From positions 1 through 5,408 of the forward strand of contig BOCC01000133.1 in NCBI GenBank assembly GCA_026002715.1: DNA of 5,408 nucleotides, in the 5' to 3' direction. The notes beneath the pieces were generated by a model. That model did no database searches and was not told the DNA's origin. It saw only the letters and a program-made list of their open reading frames with translations. Positions 1 through 5,304 of the stretch are shown here, piece after piece (the first letter of the stretch is position 1; every line of letters begins with the position of its first letter). A program made the position numbers and the translations under genes. This DNA is from Synergistales bacterium (lineage in GTDB: Bacteria > Synergistota > Synergistia > Synergistales > Aminobacteriaceae).

Positions 1-51
1 CGAAAGCAGAGATAATTTTATAAAATTTAAAAATTTCAGGTTTTTCATCAT
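1..51 (-). CDS. 5' end of an unidentified gene, probably an exported or membrane protein (partial)
   Basis: An ATG at 51 follows a perfect AGGAGG Shine-Dalgarno with a 7-base spacer, and the frame stays open for 17 codons to the window edge. The visible N-terminus reads MMKNLKFLNFIKLSLLS: a short lysine-containing start followed by a rising hydrophobic stretch, as in the n- and h-regions of a Sec signal peptide or a first membrane segment. A second ATG follows immediately at 48 and could also be used. It lies 78 bases after the DUF4384 gene on the same strand with no clear terminator between, so it is probably the next gene of the operon. The function cannot be judged from 17 residues. It is too short to stand out in a length-filtered ORF scan, but the ribosome binding site makes it convincing. 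Confidence 0.72.
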   Translation of the reverse strand, partial: MMKNLKFLNFIKLSLLS

Positions 52-58
52 TGCGTTT

Positions 59-64
59 CCTCCT
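59..64 (-). promoter_or_regulatory. Strong Shine-Dalgarno AGGAGG for the partial gene at the left edge
   Basis: The minus strand reads AGGAGG, then AAACGCA, then ATGATGAAA. The 6-base perfect anti-16S match and 7-base spacing are ideal, and they are the main evidence that the truncated reading frame at 1-51 is a real gene. Confidence 0.75.
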
Positions 65-129
65 GTTTTAAACAAACTTTACGCCCCTATATTCAACGAA
101 AACGTCAAATCTACGCAAGCGATTTCTCC

Positions 130-1089
130 TTATTCCTCGACGGTCACTTCGAGAACAAGCTCTAACTCGTCTCCGTCCTCCGCGGATAACTTGGCTTTGA
201 CAACGTCCTTTTTCGCCTTGGATGCGGCTATCAACTTCCAATTGTCGTTTTTGCCCGGAAGGACAAGAATTTCACCCACCAGAAGGCCGCGCTCTGAGCT
301 GTCTGGAAGCATATTGCCGGTGCTGTCTCCTTCGTTGACTAAGGAGACGAGTTTAGCGTTTTTATTGCTCAGGAATTTTACAAACACCAGATCTCCTGTC
401 AGGAAGTATGCGCCGTTAGTCCACATCTTCACCGTCCAGTCTCCTTTGGACGCCGTGACGACGCCGGAAAGCTGATCCGCTTTTGAAGGGTCGAGCGTCA
501 CGATAGCAAGCGAAGCTACGCTCCATTTCAGGGGAGCGATATTCTTAGCGCCGCCCGGCGCGTCGTCGTCTTCGTCAAGAAGCACAATATCAAGCATGCG
601 GGGCTTTGCGTCCTCAATAATAGTAAACGGGTCCACGAGGCCAAGATTACCCAGTCCGACGACCTTGACATTGTTGTTTGTCGCGACGGCCTTCACCACA
701 TCGACGCCCGCGGGCCCGCCCGCTTTCATCGAGAATTTTTTACCCTGAGCGGGAATCCTTATCTCCTCACCGGCCCTGACGTGATTGTCGCTGTCCCGCT
801 TGTTGGGATAGAGCACTATCATCCGCCCGCCTGCCGTGAAATTCAAAATGGTCAGATAGGCGTCTTCTTTAGAGCTAAAAGTCATGGTTACGGCGTCTCC
901 GATGTTGTAGACGTCGTTTTTCTTGCCGGAGGAGAAGGACACGCCGAAATCATTCCTGTGCGTTCCTTCGATTATGCCGCGCGTCGCTCCTGACGCTACG
1001 CTCTTGATATCCGCGCTCGCCGCCGCGCTCACCATGAAACATCCGAAGACGAACAGCCAAAACAACCCAGCTGTCTTATTTTTCTTCAC
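130..1089 (-). CDS. Exported DUF4384-domain protein with an apparent second, diverged copy of the domain
   Basis: The product is about 319 residues. Residues 1-26 form a signal peptide: MKKNK, a hydrophobic core (GLFWLFVFG), then ASA before Asp27, a good signal peptidase I site. A Cys at 17 preceded by VFG is a poor lipobox, so a lipoprotein is possible but less likely. Residues about 61-135 match the DUF4384 pattern (YNIGD, a strand ending in AYLTILNF, a glycine turn, VLYPN, then a VRAGEEIRIP strand). Residues about 228-299 repeat this layout with low identity (GD.V...F.S...A.L, then V.GEI...P, then DVVKA). A linker at about 170-180 is Asp-rich (LLDEDDDAP). DUF4384 modules are small beta-rich domains of exported proteins; their precise role is unknown, so none is assigned. 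Start choice: a TTG at 1095 gives the longest frame but sits only 3-4 bases after the AAGAGGT Shine-Dalgarno. The GTG at 1089 (9-10 base spacing) yields a classic Lys-rich signal start. The TTG remains possible. The gene lies 40 bases after the M20 gene. Confidence 0.85.
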   Translation of the reverse strand: MKKNKTAGLFWLFVFGCFMVSAAASADIKSVASGATRGIIEGTHRNDFGVSFSSGKKNDVYNIGDAVTMTFSSKEDAYLTILNFTAGGRMIVLYPNKRDSDNHVRAGEEIRIPAQGKKFSMKAGGPAGVDVVKAVATNNNVKVVGLGNLGLVDPFTIIEDAKPRMLDIVLLDEDDDAPGGAKNIAPLKWSVASLAIVTLDPSKADQLSGVVTASKGDWTVKMWTNGAYFLTGDLVFVKFLSNKNAKLVSLVNEGDSTGNMLPDSSERGLLVGEILVLPGKNDNWKLIAASKAKKDVVKAKLSAEDGDELELVLEVTVEE

Positions 1090-1098
1090 AACCAACCG

Positions 1099-1105
1099 AC
1101 CTCTT
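1099..1105 (-). promoter_or_regulatory. Shine-Dalgarno AAGAGGT for the DUF4384 gene
   Basis: AAGAGGT lies 9 bases before the GTG at 1089 and 3 bases before the TTG at 1095. The longer spacing and the stronger start codon favour GTG, but the distances bracket the optimum, so the choice is not certain. Confidence 0.55.
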
Positions 1106-1129
1106 GACCTGCGATTTAAAACCTAAAAC

Positions 1130-2332
1130 TTAAATGCTGAGTCCGTCGAGCTTGATTATCGTGGCGGCCAGCAGCTTTGCCCGCTCGAACAAACTCTCCG
1201 CGACGGCGAACTCGTCCGCGCTGTGGTTGCGCCCGCCTTTGACGCCCGTCGCGCAGATTGTGGGCACGCCGGCCATAACGGTGTATGCCGAGTCCGCGCC
1301 GCCGCCTGTTTTAATAGGCCTTGCCACGCCGAAACCGTTTTCTTGGCTCGTTTTATCCCAGAGGTTGAAAAGCCTCGTTACGCCGTCTGTTGTCTGCATG
1401 GGCGGAATGCCCGGAGTGAAACGCACAAGCTCCGTAGTCGTGCCCTCTATATAGGTCTTGGAGAGGGTCTTTTCGACGAGCGTCTTGAGCTCGGGAAGAA
1501 TCGAAGGGTCCACATAACGAATATCCACCTCTATCTCGCAGTTTGGGGGGACGGCGTTGGCCACAGTGCCGCCTTTTATCACACCGACGTTGAAGGTGTA
1601 CTCCTTATCCCAATTTGTGAGGTTTTGAATGTCGATTATCTTGTGAGCCATTTCTAAAATAGCGCTGCGTCCATTTTTTGGCTCGTTGCCGGCGTGAGCG
1701 GCCACGCCCTTGACGGCCGCCATAAACGTAGCAGTGCCCTTGCGCCCCACGACGACGGCGTTATCGACAAAACCCGACTCGCAGTTGAACGCCGCGGCGC
1801 AGCCCTTCGCCTCTCTCGTAAAAACACCGGCCGCGTCGCTGTTCGCGTGAGCTATCTCCTCGTCCCCCGCGAACAGCAGCTTTACGGCGCGTTTGCCGAA
1901 GCCGGCCTCTTTGAGCGCGTGGGCCGCGAAAACGGCCGCCACCACGCCGCCCTTCATGTCCAACACACCGGGGCCGTAAACTTTATCGTCCTTGACGGTG
2001 AAGGGACGCCGTGTCGTCTCACCCGGCTCGTTGAACACAGTATCCATGTGTCCCGACAAAAGAACGGGAGCGCCCGCGCCCAGCGCAAACTCCCCGAGAA
2101 CCATGCTGCCCGCGCCGTCGAACTCTATGAGACGGGCACTTCCGCCCCCGCGCTCTATCTCTTCTTTGACCCTCCGCGCAACGGCGTTTACCCCAGAGAC
2201 GAGTTTAGAGCCGCCGTCGATGTTCACCAAGTCCTCCCATAACCGCATCATCTCGTCTTTTTGCCCGTCGATAAACCGAAACGCCTTTTCTTTTACATCC
2301 GCGTTTGCGCCGCTCGAATTATTTTTGCCCAT
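1130..2332 (-). CDS. M20 family zinc metallopeptidase, glutamate carboxypeptidase (CPG2)-like
   Basis: A 400-residue cytosolic di-zinc carboxypeptidase or deacylase of the M20/ArgE/CPG2 family; no signal peptide is visible. Metal and catalytic residues are all in order: His95 and Asp97 in GHMDTVF, bridging Asp125 in YGPGVLDMKGG, general base Glu158 and metal ligand Glu159 in AGDEE, Glu185 in NCESG, and His370 in GGRNHSADEF. These correspond to the known CPG2 set (His112, Asp141, Glu175, Glu176, Glu200, His385). The inserted dimerisation (lid) domain spans roughly 198-310 and includes AHAGNEP with His213. A Gly-rich TGGGADS at about 342-348 also fits the C-terminal part of the catalytic domain. 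Length is typical (CPG2 is 415). A Glu-releasing or peptide-trimming reaction is the family expectation, but substrates vary widely (folates, N-acyl amino acids, dipeptides), so the substrate is unassigned. Start: an in-frame ATG at 2347 overlaps the GGAGG Shine-Dalgarno itself, so the ATG at 2332, 8 bases after it, is preferred. The gene follows rarA closely. Confidence 0.92.
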   Translation of the reverse strand: MGKNNSSGANADVKEKAFRFIDGQKDEMMRLWEDLVNIDGGSKLVSGVNAVARRVKEEIERGGGSARLIEFDGAGSMVLGEFALGAGAPVLLSGHMDTVFNEPGETTRRPFTVKDDKVYGPGVLDMKGGVVAAVFAAHALKEAGFGKRAVKLLFAGDEEIAHANSDAAGVFTREAKGCAAAFNCESGFVDNAVVVGRKGTATFMAAVKGVAAHAGNEPKNGRSAILEMAHKIIDIQNLTNWDKEYTFNVGVIKGGTVANAVPPNCEIEVDIRYVDPSILPELKTLVEKTLSKTYIEGTTTELVRFTPGIPPMQTTDGVTRLFNLWDKTSQENGFGVARPIKTGGGADSAYTVMAGVPTICATGVKGGRNHSADEFAVAESLFERAKLLAATIIKLDGLSI

Positions 2333-2340
2333 TCCGTTCG

Positions 2341-2345
2341 CCTCC
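2341..2345 (-). promoter_or_regulatory. Shine-Dalgarno GGAGG that fixes the M20 gene start
   Basis: The minus strand reads ATGGAGGCGAACGGAATG. GGAGG ends 8 bases before the second ATG (2332), an ideal spacing, while the first ATG (2347) overlaps the Shine-Dalgarno and has only an AT-rich run upstream. The true start is therefore very likely 2332. Confidence 0.75.
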
Positions 2346-2347
2346 AT

Positions 2348-2373
2348 TATAAAAAATTACTATAAAAAATTAC
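2348..2373. repeat. Perfect 13-base tandem duplication at the rarA stop codon
   Basis: TATAAAAAATTAC occurs twice back to back (2348-2360 and 2361-2373). The copy at 2361-2373 contains the rarA TAA stop (2370-2372). The two copies make up all of the 22-base gap between the rarA stop and the upstream in-frame ATG of the M20 gene. It looks like a slippage or short duplication event that lengthened the spacer without touching either protein. Confidence 0.8.
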
Positions 2374-3626
2374 TGCGAAAACCTTCTCCAAAGCCTTTTC
2401 AGGCGCTCCCCGATATGTCTCTCGTATCCAAGCTCACCGGGATAGTAGTATCGTTTGGGGTCTTCCATATAAGCCTGGGGCAGCCAGTGGCGCGGGTCGT
2501 CATGAGGGTAGAGATAGCCGCTCCCGTCGGGCTTCAGATGGTGCGGTACGGGTTGAATTTCTCCTTTTTGTATATCCTTGTCGGCCCTGTCGACGGCCAA
2601 GTAGGCGCTGTTGCTCTTCGGCGCTGACGCCAAGTATATGACGGCCTCCGACAATATTATGCGCGCCTCCGGCAGGCCAATCATATCCGCCGCGTAAGCG
2701 GCAGACGCAGCCACTGATATGGCGCCTGGGTCGGCAAGCCCTATGTCCTCCGCCGCCGAAATCATGACGCGCCGGCATATAAAGCGCATATCCTCGCCCC
2801 CCGCCAGCAGGCGGGCCAGCCAGTAGACGGCCGCGTCGGGGTCTGAGCCGCGAATGCTTTTTATCATAGCCGAGATAATTGAATAATGATCGTCGCCCTT
2901 TCTGTCAAAACGGACGCTCGCTCCCCCGACAGCCCGCGTGACAATATCCTCGCTCAGAGCGCTGCCGCCGAGAGCGGCCACAAACGACGCGGCGACCTCC
3001 AACCTTGTCAGGGACTGCCGCGCGTCCCCCCCGGCTGATTCCGCTATAAAAAGCAACGTCTCGTCAGACGCAGCGACTTCGAGGCTGCCAAGCCCGCGCT
3101 CGCGGTCACTGAGCGCGCGCCTCAGAAGCGGCATGAGCTCGTATGGCGCAAGCGGCTTCAGGTCAAATACGACCATACGCGAAAGCAAGGTTTTGTTTAT
3201 TTCATAGCGCGGGTTTTCCGTCGTCGTGCCTATAAGTATAAGGTCGCCCTTTTCCACCGACGGCAAAAGAGCGTTCTGCTGAGAGCTGTTGAAGTGGTAT
3301 AGCTCGTCGACAAAGGCCAAGGCTGACACTCCGCCGCCGAGGGCTTTGAGCCGCTTCGCGTCCTCCACAAGATCACGAAGCTCCGCCACTTTAGCCGATA
3401 CGGCGTTTATCTCCAACAAACTGCGCCCCGTGTGCTTGGCTATGAGGCGCACGAGGGTGGTTTTGCCGACGCCGGGGGGCCCGTAGAGAATACAACTTGG
3501 TATGCGGGCGGACTCGATAAGGCTTCGCAACGGCGCGCCCGCGCCCATCAGCTGCTTTTGTCCGCAATATTCTTCCAAAGCGCGCGGACGCATTCTCTCG
3601 GCCAGAGGCGTATCGCTCGCTATCAT
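2370..3626 (-). CDS. rarA: Replication-associated recombination protein A (RarA/MgsA), AAA+ ATPase
   Basis: A 418-residue clamp-loader-like AAA+ ATPase of the RarA/MgsA/WRNIP1 family, which acts on single-stranded DNA at stalled replication forks. The order of motifs is complete: PLAERMRP near the start, Walker A GPPGVGKTT (about 49-57), Walker B with Asp-Glu at about 107-108 (FVDEL), FN..QQ.ALLP.VE.G, sensor 1 IGTTTENP (about 132-139), arginine finger in LLSRM (about 150), and sensor 2 GGDARQSL (about 199-206). The C-terminal MgsA region contains SAMIKSIRGSDPDAA, AAEDIGLADP and YLYPHD. Two details differ from the usual pattern. The segment after Walker B reads DELYHFNS where DEIHRFNK is common, and the stretch between VPHHLK and GYLYPHD appears about ten residues shorter than in typical members. 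Length is close to that of other family members (B. subtilis 421, E. coli 447). Start: ATG at 3626 keeps PLAERMRP. No Shine-Dalgarno is visible, and the gene starts 22 bases after the HD-GYP stop, so coupling is likely. Confidence 0.95.
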   Translation of the reverse strand: MIASDTPLAERMRPRALEEYCGQKQLMGAGAPLRSLIESARIPSCILYGPPGVGKTTLVRLIAKHTGRSLLEINAVSAKVAELRDLVEDAKRLKALGGGVSALAFVDELYHFNSSQQNALLPSVEKGDLILIGTTTENPRYEINKTLLSRMVVFDLKPLAPYELMPLLRRALSDRERGLGSLEVAASDETLLFIAESAGGDARQSLTRLEVAASFVAALGGSALSEDIVTRAVGGASVRFDRKGDDHYSIISAMIKSIRGSDPDAAVYWLARLLAGGEDMRFICRRVMISAAEDIGLADPGAISVAASAAYAADMIGLPEARIILSEAVIYLASAPKSNSAYLAVDRADKDIQKGEIQPVPHHLKPDGSGYLYPHDDPRHWLPQAYMEDPKRYYYPGELGYERHIGERLKRLWRRFSQ

Positions 3627-3648
3627 AACGATACCATAGGGTTTTTCT

Positions 3649-4845
3649 CTAACCCACCGCCTCAGCGGTCTCAGCTGTTAATGACTCCATCTTTCGTTTG
3701 CCGAAATCATCCAGAACTTCCTTTATATAGACAGTTCCTTCTTTATGGATGTTCAGTATCTCAAAAGGCGTGATACGGCGGCTGTTTTCGTCTACGCAAA
3801 CCAGCACGCGCGGGCAAAGCAAATTGCGCTCCTTTGTCTCCAAAACAATCCCTACGCGCCCGTCTGACAAAAGCGCGACCGAGCCGGGCGGATAGAGACC
3901 TATCGAAGCGAGAAGCGCGCGGACTATCCGCCTGTCAAAATCGGATTCCGTCAGGCATATCATAGTGGAAATAGCTTGGTTGGAACGAGCGGACTCCTCG
4001 CCAAGCAGACTGCTTGTCAGATTTTCGAACGCGTTCGCCACGGCTACGACGCGCCCCGCTACCGGGATGCTTTCCCCGCTCAGTCGGTCTGGCGCGCCGC
4101 TTCCGTTCCATTTTTCGTGATGTGAGCGGACGGCGCTCAAGACATGGGCGTCGGTCACGCCGGCGTCACGCAGAAGCGCCTCCCCCAGCAGAGTGTGCAA
4201 ATTGTAGATCTTGGTTTCGCCCGGCAGGATGTTCCTGCTTCGGAGAGCCGGCGCTCCGGCGATAAAAGCCTTGCCTATGTCGTGAAAAAGCCCGCCCATA
4301 ATGCAAGACTCGACAAACGACGGCCATATGGGGAAAACCTTTTGAGCTATATAACCGGTCAGAAGAGCTGTGTTGACCGCATGTATATGCTCGCGCCCGT
4401 TTTCTCCGCCGTCTGAATCGACCATCGAAAGGGTTATGGATGAAGTCCTGCGAATTTCCTTGGGCAAACGCGACGCTATAGTGAGCATCGTTTTAACGCC
4501 GCGCTCTCTGGTTTCGCGGTTTTCTATATTTTGGTAGATAGCGCCGAGCTGGCTGACCGCGAGATGTGTCAGCATCGGGTTTAGTTCGGACACGACGGGA
4601 ACTAACGAGCGCAAGGCCGTTCTGAACTCCCCCGCCGTAATGTCAGGCACGCTCCTGACCCTGACTTGAGCGATTCCGTGCTTCAAAAGGAGTGAGACAA
4701 TTTCGGGCTCCGTCTCTCTCAGTGCCCTTAAGCTAACCCCGGACGGCAGAAGCACCGGTCCGTTTTTTGATACTATATCTTCGGCTACAATGCCCTCTAC
4801 GTTCAAAAGCTCTCTGACAGCTACATTCCATGTCCTTTGTTTCAT
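3649..4845 (-). CDS. HD-GYP domain protein (c-di-GMP phosphodiesterase family) with a degenerate signature
   Basis: A 398-residue soluble protein with no signal peptide or membrane segment. Residues 1-140 are an N-terminal region of the kind often found in Clostridia-like HD-GYP proteins. The HD-GYP domain covers about 145-310: His153, the HD pair His188-Asp189 in FHDIGK, His217 (NLHTLLGE), and HHE at 242-244. A C-terminal beta-rich tail follows (GLYPPGSVALLSDGRVG at 316-332), common after HD-GYP in many bacteria. HD-GYP enzymes hydrolyse cyclic di-GMP using a metal cluster. Here two conserved positions are changed: the usual DGSGYP is NGSGAP (247-252), and the usual metal-ligand Asp of VAD.YDAL is Asn271 (VANAFENL). 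Activity may be weak, altered or lost, and a binding or regulatory role is possible. Start: the frame extends to a GTG at 4854, but that codon lies inside the GAGGTG Shine-Dalgarno, so ATG 4845 is chosen. It is the first gene of the cluster. Confidence 0.92.
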   Translation of the reverse strand: MKQRTWNVAVRELLNVEGIVAEDIVSKNGPVLLPSGVSLRALRETEPEIVSLLLKHGIAQVRVRSVPDITAGEFRTALRSLVPVVSELNPMLTHLAVSQLGAIYQNIENRETRERGVKTMLTIASRLPKEIRRTSSITLSMVDSDGGENGREHIHAVNTALLTGYIAQKVFPIWPSFVESCIMGGLFHDIGKAFIAGAPALRSRNILPGETKIYNLHTLLGEALLRDAGVTDAHVLSAVRSHHEKWNGSGAPDRLSGESIPVAGRVVAVANAFENLTSSLLGEESARSNQAISTMICLTESDFDRRIVRALLASIGLYPPGSVALLSDGRVGIVLETKERNLLCPRVLVCVDENSRRITPFEILNIHKEGTVYIKEVLDDFGKRKMESLTAETAEAVG

Positions 4846-4851
4846 CAACAA

Positions 4852-4857
4852 CACCTC
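4852..4857 (-). promoter_or_regulatory. Shine-Dalgarno GAGGTG that fixes the HD-GYP gene start
   Basis: The minus strand reads GAGGTGTTGTTGATGAAA. GAGGTG is followed by a 6-base spacer and ATG (4845). The upstream GTG is part of the Shine-Dalgarno, and the two TTG codons between would be too close to it to be used. Confidence 0.7.
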
Positions 4858-4886
4858 ACAAGCAAGCGGGCTTCAATATGCTGAAT

Positions 4887-4916
4887 ATTATCGCATATAT
4901 CATACATATATGACAT
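4887..4916 (-). promoter_or_regulatory. Candidate sigma-70-type promoter of the operon (extended -10)
   Basis: On the minus strand TGCGATAAT (4887-4895) gives an extended -10 element (TGn plus GATAAT, 5 of 6 to consensus). Eighteen bases upstream, ATGTCA (4911-4916) matches TTGACA at 4 of 6. Transcription would begin near 4880, leaving a leader of about 35 bases before the HD-GYP ATG. The -35 falls on the centre of the 4902-4924 palindrome. Local AT-richness means chance matches are easy, so this is a moderate call. Confidence 0.42.
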
Positions 4917-4924
4917 ATATGTAT
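4902..4924. promoter_or_regulatory. Perfect 23-base odd palindrome, operator candidate upstream of the HD-GYP gene
   Basis: ATACATATATG and its exact reverse complement CATATATGTAT flank a single central A. The 11-base arms pair fully, and the palindrome covers the proposed -35 box and much of the spacer. Odd palindromes of this length at this position are typical binding sites for a dimeric repressor. The identity of the regulator cannot be told from the sequence. As RNA the one-base loop would be sterically poor, which favours a DNA-binding role over a hairpin. Confidence 0.5.
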
Positions 4925-4973
4925 CGGCATACTAAACAAACAAAATAACAAAGCCTCAACGCAATACTAAATT

Positions 4974-4986
4974 CCACCCCCGGTGG
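4974..4986. other. Short GC-rich inverted repeat
   Basis: CCACC, loop CCC, GGTGG: a 5-base stem in otherwise AT-rich DNA. It has no clean T-run on either side, so it is not a good intrinsic terminator. It would be transcribed if a promoter further right reads toward the HD-GYP gene. Confidence 0.3.
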
Positions 4987-5000
4987 CGCGAAGGGTAGAA

Positions 5001-5012
5001 TGTAATATTACA
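5001..5012. promoter_or_regulatory. Perfect 12-base palindrome TGTAATATTACA
   Basis: TGTAATATTACA is exactly self-complementary. It lies about 20 bases downstream (minus-strand sense) of a TATAAT at 5032-5037. Its form, TGTAA-n2-TTACA, resembles half-sites of many dimeric regulators, but a 12-base AT-rich palindrome can arise by chance. Confidence 0.3.
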
Positions 5013-5031
5013 ACGTTAAATCTGCATAAAA

Positions 5032-5037
5032 ATTATA
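5032..5037 (-). promoter_or_regulatory. Possible second, upstream -10 box reading toward the operon
   Basis: The minus strand reads TATAAT, a perfect -10, but no -35 better than 3 of 6 lies at 16-18 bases. If used, it would give a leader of about 180 bases containing the 5001-5012 and 4902-4924 palindromes. Weak call. Confidence 0.2.
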
Positions 5038-5085
5038 ACTACATACAAGTATAGAGAAACCCCTAATACGAGCCGTACAAATTCT

Positions 5086-5114
5086 TTGAAATAAAACCCG
5101 ACCAATGCTAATAA
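5086..5114 (+). promoter_or_regulatory. Possible rightward promoter into the repeat element
   Basis: TTGAAA (5086-5091, 5 of 6 to the -35 consensus), a 17-base spacer ending in TGC, and TAATAA (5109-5114, 3 of 6, with the TGn extension). Transcription would begin around 5121, at the left end of the repeat element. The -10 is poor, so this is a weak call. Confidence 0.2.
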
Positions 5115-5119
5115 GACGG

Positions 5120-5288
5120 CGTTACTGTCCAGCAGAGAACCCAATATTACTCCGGCATTCAAAATTCGATAAAATGTTCGTCAAAAACCCTAAACTACAA
5201 GGCAGTCGCTAAAACTCGTTTTTCGATATTTCCGTGCCGGAGTAATAACCCTAAACTCCAAAAAATTACCCGTTACTGTCTAGCGGGG
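5120..5288. repeat. Repeat-rich non-coding element with flanking direct repeats (candidate dispersed or MITE-like repeat)
   Basis: The ends carry an 18-base imperfect direct repeat, CGTTACTGTCCAGCAGAG (5120-5137) and CGTTACTGTCTAGCGGGG (5271-5288): 15 of 18 identical, and all three differences are transitions. Inside lie a 13-base perfect inverted repeat (5145-5157 and 5235-5247) and a 14-base direct repeat with one mismatch (5183-5196 and 5244-5257; shared core AACCCTAAACT). The second direct copy overlaps the right inverted arm. No transposase or open frame is present. Such nested repeats in about 170 bases are typical of a small non-autonomous element or a decayed insertion, but whether it is dispersed in the genome cannot be seen here. 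Confidence 0.55.
5145..5247. repeat. 13-base perfect inverted repeat about 100 bases across
   Basis: TATTACTCCGGCA (5145-5157) is the exact reverse complement of TGCCGGAGTAATA (5235-5247). Just inside, AAATTCGA (5162-5169) pairs with TCGATATTT (5223-5231) with one bulged base, so the arms extend imperfectly to about 25 bases each. This is the layout of terminal inverted repeats of a miniature element or of a long hairpin. Confidence 0.65.
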
Positions 5289-5304
5289 CAGAAGTGCTGA
5301 TTTT

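Noticed and set aside
52..129. Terminator between the DUF4384 gene and the partial gene
   Set aside because: No stable GC-rich stem followed by a T-run is visible on the minus strand in this gap.
191..2627. Several plus-strand open frames of 67-211 codons opposite the minus-strand genes
   Set aside because: They lie entirely or almost entirely antisense to genes with clear family motifs, have low-complexity, Arg/Ser/Pro-rich translations and lack convincing ribosome binding sites. They are shadows of GC-biased codon usage.
2500..2778. Minus-strand frame of 92 codons inside rarA
   Set aside because: It is out of frame within the conserved C-terminal region of rarA, and its Arg/Gly-rich translation resembles no family.
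4014..4416. Plus-strand frames opposite the HD-GYP gene
   Set aside because: Both are antisense to the conserved HD-GYP core, rich in Arg and Pro, with no Shine-Dalgarno support.
4974..4986. CCACC/GGTGG hairpin as an intrinsic terminator
   Set aside because: The stem is only five base pairs and no uridine run follows on either strand.
5174..5212. Tiny frame beginning MFVKNPKLQ inside the repeat element
   Set aside because: It has only 12 codons, no Shine-Dalgarno, and lies within repeat DNA.
5120..5288. CRISPR array
   Set aside because: Repeats occur only twice, have unequal spacing and mixed orientation, and there are no regular spacers or cas genes.
5120..5288. Complete insertion sequence with the end repeat as target-site duplication
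   Set aside because: There is no transposase frame, and the 18-base direct repeats are imperfect and lie about 7 bases outside the left inverted arm but 23 bases outside the right one, so they do not bracket the inverted repeats as a clean duplication would.
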